NCBI GenBank assembly: GCA_963921425.1
Contig: OY992837.1
Span: 2,515,896-2,579,895 of the forward strand
Reading direction: 5' to 3'
Length of the DNA: 64,000 nucleotides
From: Dryas octopetala
Lineage: Eukaryota > Streptophyta > Magnoliopsida > Rosales > Rosaceae
This document shows, piece after piece, positions 26,330 to 38,800 of this stretch. Both the position numbers and the translations under genes were made by a program. The notes below the pieces were generated by a model. That model was given only the letters and a program-made list of their open reading frames with translations. It had not been told where the DNA came from and ran no database searches. The stretch's first letter is position 1; each line of letters starts with the position of its first letter.

Positions 26330-27862
26330 CAATATCTGAAGATTCTGATCTGGTAGACAAGCAAATTGATCTGAGAAGAAAACTCCTAGATCAAATTACA
26401 TTAAAAGATAAACCAGAGAATACATGAAAATTATTTTTTTATCGTGAATTTGTGATCATAATATACTAAATAAAACACTCAGAAGTCTCAATAGTAAAAC
26501 ATAGTCACCTTATAGGACACATCCAATCCCAACCCTCCACATATTGTGTAGCTACATCTTTCCCAATCTGAAATAAAAGTTAAAAAATTATAATTATAAT
26601 AATCTTAGGTTGCACATTGCATACGTTTTAGAATTAACTCTTTGGAAGCCATCATCACTCTTGCATGAAATCCAATATCTTAATGTAGTTCTGAAAACAA
26701 TATTCAGTAGAAGGATAACATTTTGAGAAAAAAAAAATGAAGAAGAATGTAATCTACAGGTTTTATGGATATATGTACCTCATGATCACCACCTTGCCCA
26801 CCCTCAGGAGGAATACTCCCGGGATGATCTGGGGGGTAAACAAGCACAGCAAGCAAGTTTTGACCATCAGGATGCACTATATCAGTGACATCAAGAGAAT
26901 GCCTTCGAAACATCCCTTTTGGCAGGACCTTTTTATGCCCATTTAAATATACCTCTGCAGAGTAATTGATCGCACGGAAATTCAGATCCAGGTGCTGATT
27001 ACCTGACTGAAAAGGGTCAAGTATTTAGAGCAAGGGAAAAAAGGTAACATTGAGAATAAGCTTAAAATTCAATTCAACTTCAAAGTGCTTTTTTCATTTG
27101 AATGTATCACGTACCAGCTTACACTGAAAAGTTGTAAAGAACCAGAATGTGTAGTACTCCCTCCCGGAATCAGCAATATCTAAGATAGACGTGTTTTCCA
27201 GACCATAGAACGGATTGGGTACAACCTTGTTCTTCACCAAGGTTGCCAAAACACTGTCCATTAAATCATGATAATTATCAGTTAAACTATGATTCAAGAT
27301 GTAGATTTTCATTCGTTTGTCCTTTCAGTGATTTTGCTCTACAATGCAAGTATCGAATCTGAGTCAGAATTCCTGAAACATCTAACATTTGAAATAATAT
27401 TGAAATACAGGAGCTCCAGAACCCAAAAATGCCCATAATTCAATTTGGCTCCAGACGTCTGCATACTACATTATCTAAAAATAGAAACAAGTTCAAAACC
27501 AATTCTACCAATGAGTTACAAACTTACAATTCTCAAGCACTGTATCAAAATAATTCCATAAATTTTGATGTCAAGCAAACGCATTCAAGAACTTACAGCA
27601 CTGAAATTAACTTTAAACCCAGACCCACATGATGAAAACTCAAAATTTGGATCAAATTAAACCACATTCACTGACACAGATAGAAATGAGAGAGAGAGAG
27701 AGAGAGAGATTACGTTCCGGGAACAACGGCCTCCATCCAAGGAGAGGTGGAGCCAATGGAGGGAGGGTGGGTGGTGGTGAGCTGGGTCCCAGTGAGATGG
27801 ACCTCGGTGGACCTCGCGGCGAGCCACCCGGATTCCAGCGTCGTCTTCCCTATCGCCGCCAT
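22527..27862 (-). CDS. EBM: Mannosylglycoprotein endo-beta-mannosidase (GH2), with an apparent frameshift in exon 4
   Basis: GH2 endo-beta-mannosidase that cleaves the Man-beta-1,4-GlcNAc bond in free plant N-glycans. Exons: 27714-27862, 27115-27253, 26779-27006, 26509-26569, 26191-26239, 25557-25787, 25224-25393, 24928-25132, 24041-24709, 23729-23956, 22527-23324. Seen: [43 protein letters not shown], the acid/base motif VGGNEQ, then [10 protein letters not shown], whose Glu is the likely nucleophile (by family analogy). The other exons keep one open frame of about 974 residues. Exon 4 is 61 nt where 59 are needed: a (CA)3 run near 26517-26522 gives ATG-TGT-GTC-CTA-TAA in place of the conserved WDWMCPIR reading, a stop after about 190 residues. 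This is either a real null allele, a sequencing error, or is bypassed by an earlier donor (GGAT|GTGTGT) that would delete CPIR in frame. Confidence 0.9.
26292..26328. repeat. (AT)n microsatellite in a mannosidase intron
   Basis: A pure AT/TA run of 37 bp between mannosidase exons 4 and 5. Confidence 0.95.
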
Positions 27863-29188
27863 TGAACCCTAGCTAGATCACCTCAAACACTTTCCAACTC
27901 CGAACTCAGAACTCAGAAATGAGAGCTCAGCAGAGTGCTTCTCTGTTTGTCAGTGTTGTGGGACAGAGGCTCCGACTAGGAGCGACCAAGATGGGCCATT
28001 TCGCGACAAGAATGGGCGATTTTGGACGATCCTTAATTACGATGTGTCTGGTTGTTTCTTACGGCCGATATTTCCATGTGATACAGTTATATCTCTTTAA
28101 TTTCCACAACTACATTTTGATTTTACCGCGCACCACAGTCCATCCAAAAACGACGTCGTTTCCCTCCTGTACAATATTCTTTTAGTTATTTAATTTTTTT
28201 TTAGAATAAGTTATTTAACATTTTCAAGTACAAATTGTACAATGACAAAAATTATATAATATATATATATTTCAAATATCATACACTTAACCATTACACA
28301 TTCCCAAATGAAAAACCTAGTTGTTATAATTAGATCAACTGAAGTCCACATTATAAGCGAGTATATGAGAATAGTACATATTACATTGTTGATGAGTTAT
28401 AAGCATGTATAATTCAAGATTTTTTCTCTTTTTGAACTTTTATGTATTATTTTCTTATATTTGTACATTAAGATTGTAATACATATAAAAAAAAATTATG
28501 TAAATAACTATTTTTTTGACATAATTATAGATTTTAATTGACTAATTATTACAAATCAAGCATTTGAAATTTTGCTTTGAGTATTCAAATGATAATCTTG
28601 AATATCCGAAAACTCGATAAGAAAATGTAAAAATAAATCGGCTTTAAACTAGTCCTTTATTGTATTTCAGTGTATCTCTTTATATATTAGTGTCTTTATT
28701 GATTTGACCTTATAAAACAAAAAAACCAAATTTTTAGTTATATTATTTTTGTTTTTTAAAATACACCAATTTGATTATTTGACTAATTCACAATCCAACT
28801 GGTATTAAACGGTCATTATCTTGTCTTCCGTAGGCAAGAAGCCACGAGTGATGAAAAGCTCATGAAAAGCTCGCTCGCAACGTTAGTGCGGGAGCTGAAA
28901 GCCTGAAACAAAAACTCGACTCTTATCCTTTGCTTTGACAATTGACACGACTCTTATCCTAGCTCACTGTTTGCACTTGATCATCAATCATCATCACCTC
29001 AGTCCTTAAAAAGCGTGCCCATTTCCCCTTCAGTCATTTTAATCTTTACCTTTGGTTTCAAGTTTAAAGAAAAAAAAAAAAACAAAACCAAAATGCAAGC
29101 AACAGTCGCTTTGACCAACTTTTCCCACCTTTTTTCCCGAGAGAATTCCGGGCAATCATTTTCCCGAGAAAATCACAACCCCGTGAAA
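27863..29188. promoter_or_regulatory. Divergent region between EBM (-) and LACS7 (+)
   Basis: A head-to-head intergenic stretch of about 1.3 kb. The half near the mannosidase is GC-richer with GA tracts just inside the gene. 28200-28800 is very AT-rich. An in-frame ATG at 29093 lies upstream of the preferred LACS7 start. No separate gene seen. Confidence 0.5.
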
Positions 29189-32100
29189 ATGGAATCGCCT
29201 ACACCTCAGCGTCGCCTCCACGCCATTCAGTCTCACCTCCTCCCGCCGCCCACAGCTTACGATCCTCACTCCCATCTTCACGCGAACCTCACCGCCGGAG
29301 AGTTTGTTCACGGTACTCATCTAGTCATCCCTCTCTTACATAACTATATATATATATATATATATATATACGTGTATGTTTGTTTATATAGGTGTATCAT
29401 TATTCAATAGCATAAGAACAAATCGAAGTTGTGGAAGCTCAAAGTGTTATTTAGAAAACAGTTTTTTCATTTTCGCGTTTCCAAAGACCCTTCCTTTGCA
29501 GTAAATTTTGTTGGTAACTGGTATTGGAGTGTTCGAAATCAAAGTTTTTGAGTTTGTTTGGTGCTGAATATATTGATGTTATGTTCTCATTTACATCTTG
29601 AGCAGAGCAGAGGTACAGTGTAGTACTCCCAGAGAAGTTGCAAACAGGGAAGTGGAATGTATATAGGTAATGGTTTTCCTTCTCTTTTGTTTTCGTTTTT
29701 AGCTGGCTTTTTGTAATTAATTACTGGGTCAAATGCTGTGAGTTTTTCTTATTGTTTTGCTGCAGATCTGCGCGTTCGCCTTTTAAGCTGGTGAGTCGAT
29801 ATGCTGATCATCCTGAAATTGGGACATTGCACGATAACTTTGTGTGAGTACTGAAGTTTGCACGTATAGTCCATGTGATTTGTTCGCATCTAATTATAAA
29901 ATGTTGGTTGAAATTTTTGAGAATGCAGACGTTCAGTTGAAACTTTCCGAGATTACAAGTACTTGGGCACACGAATTCGGGTGGATGGAACTGTTGGAGA
30001 GTAAGTGTGTTGGTTGTGTTTTAAGCCAATTGTGTGTAATAACAATTCTCCATGTAAGGTAGTGTTCTTTACGATTCAAGGTACAAATGGATGACATACG
30101 GAGAAGCAGCCACAGTTCGGGAAGCAATAGGTTCTGGCCTTCGGTTTAACGGGCTACAGAAAGTGAGTCATTGCAATAGTATAGACCTTTAGATTCTTAT
30201 TTTCTGATGTCCGCATAAACTTGTAATTTCATATTCTCTGCTTTGATATTTAGCTTCTATTCAAACTTTTTTTTTTTTCTGCGTTATAAATGGCCTTAGT
30301 TATTATCTCAACTAGAGTTTTTATATATGAATGCAAAATTTGATATCATCATCTTGTCTTGGACAGGGAGCTTGTGTTGGACTTTATTTCATAAACAGAC
30401 TAGAGTGGCTGATTGTGGATCATGCTTGCTCTGCATATTCATATATCTCAGTTCCTTTATATGACACTCTTGGTAAGTACATTATTACTCAAATAAACCA
30501 TTCCAAGTTTCTTAGACCCGGTTTTAACAGTTTATTGGTCCATGAACAGGCCCTGATGCAGTTACGTATGCTGTGAACCATGCTGATGTACGGGCAATCT
30601 TTTGTGCCCCACAGACTCTGAACGCTGTGAGTTTGAAATTTGATTTGTAAAAGCTGTGATTTTACAATACAAGAATCTGTGCCTGCCTAGGGTTTAACAT
30701 ATACATAAGCTAATTTATGTTTTTCAAGTTTGCTTCATATAGATAGATATATATTCCTCTCTTGAAACTTGCAGTTGTTAAGCTTCCTATCCGAAATTCC
30801 ATCTGTACAGCTTATAGTGGTATGAACTCCCGAAACCTTATCATGATTTATTGTCTAAGTTGAAAGAAAGATGATGCATATTTTCCAGTTTTCTAATCTT
30901 TTTCACCTTCCATTATCCATAAGCATAGGTTGTGGGAGGGATAGATGAACACCTGCCTTCGCTTCCATCTACATCTGGAGTGAAACTTATATCATATTTA
31001 CAACTAATCAGTCAGGTAGATTTTCAACTATCTTCTAACTTATGCTTATCAATTTTTTCATTTTCTTTTCCAAATTGATATTCTAAGCATATCTTATCTT
31101 CGGAAGAGAGCAAAGATACTCTTTATGATTATATTTTCCGGAGAGTGTGCTTATATTTGTCTAATTGAATACTTGGAATCCATTGAACCATCAAATTTGG
31201 TGATTATTGTTCATCCAAAAATTAATGTTCTTGAAATATTATACCCCCCTTCACTATTTTGACTTTTTGAGGTGGAAAATCATTAATCTGAAATGCAAAT
31301 TTTGGTTCCAATTTCTTTTTCTGTTCGTTGCATTTTCTTGGTCTAGCATTAATTTTTGTCTATAAAAAGTCTATGGTTCATCACCCTACAATGATTTTCT
31401 TCTAGGGCCGCAGTAGTCTGCAGCCTTTTTGCCCTCCTAAGCCTGAGGATGTTGCAACCATTTGCTACACAAGTGGTACCACTGGAACACCAAAGGTAGA
31501 GCTCACTCTTCTGTGAAATTGAGTTCACTTTCGTTTGCACAAGCTAATTCTATATTACTATGGTGAAGTACATTATGTACCTTGTTACTTGTACTAAATG
31601 CATTTTGCCCCCTCCCCCCTCTCCCAAAAAAAGGGAGTTGTGTTGACTCATGGAAACTTTATTGCAAGTGCTGCTGGATTCAGTCGTGCAATCAAATTCT
31701 ATCCCTCTGATATGTGAGTACCATATATCAATTATTAGTTACCATTCGTCAATTTCTTGAATCTTTTAAAGTTTTCATATAGTGTTTAAATACGTGTTAT
31801 TTTCCACAGTTACATATCTTATCTTCCTTTGGCACACATCTATGAACGAACTAATCAAGTTATCTCAGTGTACTTCGGTGTTGCTATCGGTTTCTACCAG
31901 GGGGTATGTGACTCTTCTGAGCATCACAGTTTTGGTATCTCCTGATGTTTCTGAGGGCATCCGGCTATCGATTGACATGTCATACTCTGCAATTTGATGC
32001 ACTGTTATTATTTTCTGTTCTCATGTATACCTATTATTATCTTCATCCTTTATAAAAGAAATGACTGCGGAAAAGTGGAACCTATAATAGACCCTAAACG

Positions 32101-35086
32101 CCATTTCCGGGTCTCTATAGAAGTTTATCCACATTTAAGAGAACAATTTTTGCTTGATGTATATTTAGTATGTCACAAAGTTAAAAATCTTTGTATTATT
32201 TCGCCATACAAGCCTTATTTAAGGCTCTGTCCTTAATTGCAGGACAATCTGAAACTGATGGATGACCTGGCTGCGCTGAGACCAACTTTATTTTGCAGTG
32301 TTCCTCGGTTGTACAATCGAATATATTCTGGGTAATCATAGTTGGATGCTGCTTAGAAGTATTTTTTGAATATTGTTCATGTGGTCTCTATGTTGTATCT
32401 AAGTCAGTTGATCATCATAGAATTACAAATGCTGTTAAAACGTCTGGGATTCTAAGGGAGAGACTATTCAGAGCTGCTTACAATTCCCAGAGGCAGGCCA
32501 TAATGAGTGGTATACGCTAATAACTAGACCTTCTTATAATTGAGCACAAATCTTTCTCTGAAATCTCATCTTACTATTATCTTAAAATATAAGAGCATAT
32601 ATATATTCAGAGTTCAAAGAAAAAAATATGCAGATTCTAATCTTATATGGTACCTTTAGTCTATAGCTTAATTATATTGATAGGGTGCATCATGCATGCT
32701 GCTGATATTTAGCATTTGCTCTATGTTATACAATTATTCCAGGTTCAAATCCATCAGCAATGTGGAACAGATTAGTGTTCAATAAAATAAAGAAAAAGCT
32801 TGGAGGACGAGTCCGTTTTATGGGATCAGGGGCTTCACCCTTGTCCCCTGATGTCATGGACTTCCTTAGAGTGTAAGTTGACTATCTTGCAGAATGGAAT
32901 TTATTATGGTTTCCTTCTTTAAAGTGTTAACAAAGACCAATTACATTTTTTGTTGCATATGTAACTGAAATTGCAGGTGCTTTGGCTGTCAAGTGATTGA
33001 AGGATATGGTATGACAGAGACTTCTTGTGTCATAAGCATGATGAATCAGGGTGACAACTTATCTGGCCATGTTGGGTCCCCTAGTCCTGCCTGTGGTGAG
33101 CTCATGACTTATCATACAGAAATGTATGCAAGAATTTGCTGCTAGATAGCATATTGAATTGGTTGTAACCTGTAAACACCTACATTGCAAATCCAAAAAT
33201 AAAAGAGCTGACACAGGCATGGTAACAACTTGCAGCGCACATGCACTCTGTACTATCAACTTACTGCAGTAGGTAACCATGCATGTGAATCCTGCTTATC
33301 ACAAACTAGGGCAAAAATTAATAATGTCAATTGAACAATCACAAAGATACAAGTAACTTCTCAGAGAGACAAAGTTTAATTTCTATTGGGAAAAAGAAGG
33401 GAAGAATATCCCTTCTTTATTGTTCTTTAGATCACAACACTAGTTATCATTAGACAGATTAAAGGTTGATTGATTTCTGGCTTCTAATTGTTAGATTCCA
33501 GATTATTCTTTCTAGGTTTCCACCCTAGCTCAGTAGCTTTGTATTTTTCATTTTCAGAAATAAAACTTGGGGATGTCCCTGAAATGAATTACACCTCTGA
33601 TGATCAGCCCCATCCTCGTGGTGAAATCTGTGTCAGGGGTCCCATCGTCTTCCGGGGCTACTATGGAGATGAAGTCCAGACGTATTCAACTTGCATCTAT
33701 TGTTATTATTATACATACAATAATTTAGTATTATGAAGTCTACCTGACCATCCAGCTGACTGGACAGGAAAGAAGTAATTGATGATGATGGTTGGCTGCA
33801 CACTGGAGACATTGGTTTGTGGTTACCCGGAGGCCGGCTTAAGATCATTGATAGGTGAGATCTTACAAATGATTACAAATTAAATTTTTGCATTGCAATT
33901 CATAGTGGAACTGCTTGGACATTTAGTTAGAAATTTACCAAATCCCATAATTTAATACTGAGACCTCCTTGGCCAAAAAAAAAAATATATTGAGACCTTA
34001 GATGTCTGATACTACAAATTTGACATTTGAACTTTGATAAGTGAATTCTCTAACGAGGAATGCTCAGATCATTGTGATATATAAAAGATACCCAGCATGC
34101 ACGTCAAGTGCCAACCTGTCTGGGAAGGAGGATTGGGGGGGGAGGGGTTAGAGGAAATGTCCAACATATTATTCAGAATCTGAAGATATCACCTTTCCTA
34201 AACTCTTTTGACAGGAAAAAGAACATCTTTAAGTTGGCACAGGGTGAGTATATAGCAGCAGAGAAGATTGAGAATGTCTATACCAAGTGCGAATTTGTTG
34301 CTCAATGTTTTATATATGGTAAGGAGATCAAGTCTTCTTTCCATATGGAACTTCCCAGCTATGCTCTATTCTTATTTTAGTATGTCTACTTTTAGGTGAT
34401 GGCTTCAACTCCTGTCTAGTAGCCATAGTTGCAGTGGATCCGGATGTATTGAAAGCGTGGGCTGCATCTGAAGGCATAAAGGTGGTCTTTTTAACCCTCC
34501 TAGGTTCATCTCCAATCTCCATGCTGTATTTAGTTCCTGTTGGCATGAAAAATGCTTTCTCAGAGCTCGGTTATATGGTTATGTGTTCTCGTTAGCCCAA
34601 AATTTATAGCTTGTCTTGTGATTGACTTTAATTGCACTTGATGCAGAACGAAGATCTTGGACAATTGTGCAATGATCCAAGAGCAAGGGCTGCTGTTTTA
34701 GCTGACATGGATACCATTGGAAGGGAGGCTCAGGTAATCTGTCTCAAGAGATACTGCCAGAAATAATAATCTTCAAGTTGCAAAAGAGGGAGATGTTTAG
34801 TTTAATTTTGATGTTCCATTTACAACTGCAGTTGAGAGGCTTTGAATTTGCAAAATCTGTAACTTTGGTTCCTGAACCATTCACAGTAGAGAATGGCCTT
34901 CTCACTCCAACCTTCAAGGTAAGCTTTTATTTTTCTTGTCTTGAATATTGGCTGAAATTTTCTGTTTTGTTGACTTGAACTGCTTTCCAGATCAAGAGGC
35001 CTCAAGCTAAGGCACACTTTGCCCAAGCAATATCAAACATGTATTCTGAGCTTTCCATATCTGATGTTGTACCGGCAAAAATTTGA
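29189..35086 (+). CDS. LACS7: Peroxisomal long-chain acyl-CoA synthetase with PTS2 and PTS1-like signals
   Basis: Activates fatty acids to acyl-CoA for peroxisomal beta-oxidation. 23 exons: 29189-29312, 29606-29666, 29766-29843, 29929-30000, 30081-30162, 30367-30472, 30550-30626, 30775-30819, 30929-31015, 31406-31495, 31634-31713, 31810-31903, 32243-32331, 32421-32509, 32743-32872, 32977-33095, 33558-33681, 33768-33854, 34215-34318, 34396-34481, 34647-34733, 34832-34918, 34991-35086; all phases agree, 697 residues. AMP-binding motifs: [30 protein letters not shown]. Residues 9-17 (RLHAIQSHL) fit the PTS2 pattern R-L-X5-H-L, and the C-terminus AKI is a PTS1 variant. Arabidopsis LACS7 has both signals while LACS6 has only PTS2. 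The start at 29189 puts the PTS2 near the N-terminus; an in-frame ATG at 29093 would add 32 residues. Confidence 0.94.
29345..29370. repeat. (TA)n microsatellite in LACS7 intron 1
   Basis: A 26-bp TA run shortly after the first LACS7 exon. Confidence 0.9.
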
Positions 35087-35837
35087 TGATCCAAATTTCA
35101 CAGAAGCAGCATGGAGAAAAATAACCAACGTTTTTAGTGAAATGAAGTGGATTGATTATATATGCTCAGTGATTTGATGTAGCTCATACGTAGGGAAACC
35201 GGTCTTCACTGAATGATGAGGTTTCCGTGGTCCATATGTAAACTTAACTACATAAAAGTTTTCATTCTTTTCAATGAACTTTGTAAAACATGGGAGTAAT
35301 TTATTTAATAAAATTTAACAGTTCCCCTTGGGATCTAGGGAAAAAAAAAAAAAAAACAAACAAAAAACCCCAAGCGATGGAATTGTAGCCCTCAAAAAAC
35401 GAGCACCATACCAAAAAAAAAAAAAAAATCCTTTAGTTGTCGAGAGAATGACTTGGCCATGGTGAAAAGAGCATGTGTGAAACTTTGGACGCTTTGAATG
35501 CCATCAAGCTTCTAGGGTGTGCAGGAGGTCTATGATATCAGTGAAACCTTATACCTAACAATCTAACATGCCATGGCAAGACTCCTATATTATCCAGAAA
35601 AATAAAAAAAGGGCAAAGTAGTAGGAACAGTGAAATATTACAATTTTTATAGCATAAAATTGCAGTGTACCACTTTTAGAAAGATTTCATTTTCTTATTT
35701 ACTTTGAATTTGTTTTCAATAATTTAATGATGATAAGAAATATCACATCTGCAGAGCAAAGTATGTACAGGGTTATATTTTCTAATTGTCTCATCACTGT
35801 GGTCAACTGTTGCACTTGTGTACAAAGGGAACAATCA
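35087..35837. other. Convergent 3' flanks of LACS7 (+) and APP2 (-)
   Basis: LACS7 3'UTR, poly-A-like A tracts near 35340-35356 and 35413-35428, then APP2 3' flank. No gene seen. Sequence near 35805-35945 (APP2 3' flank, last exon and adjoining intron) recurs downstream of F-box genes A and B. Confidence 0.6.
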
Positions 35838-38800
35838 CTACTTGACAAGGGGCCTTGTGTTGTTCCAAAGCCATTCACGAGCAGAACCATCCACCAGTGG
35901 TGAGACCTGCAAGACCAAATGTTAGTTATAATATCTAAAACTCAAGCTGGAATGACTGATCATATACCAGAATGTATCCCAGGGGCTGTCAAATATGGTA
36001 AATAGCCAAAAGGGTTTCTCGATCTGTACTAACCTTCTCCCAAACTTGTGAATGATACTCATTAAGCCAATCAAACTCCGCATCAGAAAGCAAAGATAAG
36101 TTGATCATTTTAGCCTGCGTGTTAAAACCAATTTGAAAAGAAATATCATAAAATCCAAAAACATAGCATTCTTCTAAGAATAAGTCAGTAAAACAAAACA
36201 AATTAAACTATTACTAGGTGACTGCCTGCATACCTGAATGGGGGCAAATGTGAGTTTTTCAAATCCCAGATATCCAATTCCTCCAAAACGATTTGGTGTG
36301 TCAACTTCTTTCACAACAAGGAGATTCTGTATGAGAACGAACATGTGAATTACTATGGAACAAGACTAGATGACAAATAAAAAATTGGCGCATGGTAGAA
36401 CAAAAGAGAATGAGAGAGAGAGAGAGAGAGAGAGGACACAAGTGCAATACCTCAATCCGAATGCCAAAGGCATGGTCTTCATAATAGCCAGGTTCATTGC
36501 TAACAATCATGCCTTTCTGTAAGGGAGTCATATTTCCGAATCGAAAGCTAATACTTTGAGGGCCCTCATGAACATTTAATGCAGCTCCCACACCATGCCC
36601 AGTTCCTATCACATTAAAGGACAAAGCATAATAATTGAGCACATCCTGAATTCCGCAGAGGCAAAAGTTCATAATAAGTTGATAGAAATTCAAGGAGAAT
36701 ACCATGCCGGTAATCCAGTCCAATCTTCCAAAGAAAAGAACGAGCAAATGCATCTAAGACAAATCCAGGGGTGTTTTCAGGGAACACCGCCTGATCAAGA
36801 GCTATATGACCCTGCGATTGCACACTCAATCAGAAAATCCAAAGAAAACCAGGTTCCCAAATGCAGAAATGGACATTTTAAGGTATAGAACATTAAAGAT
36901 GTACATAATTGTGCAAATTGCACAACTATATATATTGGTTGACAATGTGACCAAGAGATAGTGGACTGATAGGGTACCTGTAAAACTCGGGTAAAGCATT
37001 CTTTTTGTCGTGAAGCAGGTTCGCCAAAATGTACAGTCCTCGTTATGTCAGTTGTTCCATCAACATATTGAGCTCCACTATCCAAAAGGAAGAGTTTCTT
37101 TTCATCCAAAACACTACAACTCTCTGGTTCTGGTTTGTAGTGTATGATCGCACCATTTGCACCAGAGCCTGGAATATCATTCAAATTTGGAGTAAGGAAG
37201 TTGAAGAAACAGAAAATGGAAATATTGGCCTAAAATAGGAGAATAAAGAGAAGTAATTCCTTTTGTGTAATTTTATTATGGCATCCAGTTGAAAAATGTT
37301 TCCAAGTCACCAATGATCTACTCCCTTAATGCTACAATTACTTTTAACTAACAATAAAGAAAACCTTAAAAGATACAAATATCCCTTCTTAAAAGTGCCT
37401 TTCTACATCTCATGCATTTCAAAAAGACAAAGCAATATATAATGGTAGACCATATAATATAATATGTATTATTGGACTCTCAAGTTTAACTTATTGTCCT
37501 AGTCAAAATTTCAAAACCCTACCATAAGAACAAAAAATATTCAATTAGATGGAAAATTTCTCAAAGAAATAAAAAAAGCATAATAAAATATAAAGTTGAT
37601 ATGTACCACTTATGGTATCAAAGCTTGTATCTAGGAAACCAGTCTGCCTTGACCGAAATTCAAGAAGTTTTTCTGCAACTTCTACCTCAGTTAATCTCAC
37701 TTTCTTGTTAATTTTCTCTTCCACCCAAACCCAAAACTGCACTAGAGCAGCAGCATCCCTGCACATAAACTATCACGTTCACATATATCCTTAACTTCTA
37801 TGCCATATTTTTCTTTGTAATCATAATGTAGATATAAATTTTCCCTATACAGAATGAACCAAACAATGATATGCAGGGCAAAAAAGTTTATCAGCACAGA
37901 ATCAAGTTTTGAGGAAGGTAACAATTACCTCAAATGACAATTTCGCATCCCTTCTAACTCGGCATCATTTTTCACTGATTTTGCCAAAGAAACAGGGGAC
38001 ACCCTATAAATTCCAGTGGGTCCTCCAGACCAACCATTTGAGTCATTATACATCTTAGTCTGACTTTTTCTTTTACTTTCAAGGCTCTCATAATATCTTT
38101 CACAGGCAGAGTTGTAGGTGTTGACAATAGCAGCATTAACAGAAGATGTATCCAACCAAACTTTAGCCCCTTCTGTTGCCAGACTGAAAATGAAAACTAG
38201 GTTTTAATAGTCCAGTAGTTGCATGTAGACAATCACTATTTCTGTGAAAAAAAAAAAAGTTACTATGCAAAAACGGTTCAGGTTCAGCTTACAAACTCAC
38301 CTTTCTACTTCAGAAATAATGGAGTCATATGGCCTCAATTCAATGCCTGCGCTCTTCAAGTGATCCATCACCTCTGTGCTCACTTTAGAAGTATCTATAA
38401 ATAACTTTGCTTTATCAAGCTCCACAATCAGATATGCATACATAACAGGTGAATGTGGAACATCACTTCCTCGCTGAAAAACAAAATTTGACACACCATT
38501 TGGATTAATGAATTAAAATGCACAAGCAGGAACATTTACAAATAATTCTGAAGTCTAATTTTATATTTGTTTTAAAGCATCCATAATTCTAACTACAGCT
38601 GACAACCAGGGTTAACATGCATCTCTTCCTAGAAATCTCAAATAGATGTTCAGAAGTATTACCAAGTTCAACAACCAGGCAACTTCATCAAGCATAGAAA
38701 TAACTATCGCAGATGAACCAGCATCAGCAAGTTCAGACCTCAGAGACAACAACTTTGATGCCACATCTATGCCAGCATATTTCAGGTCATGTACTCTAAT

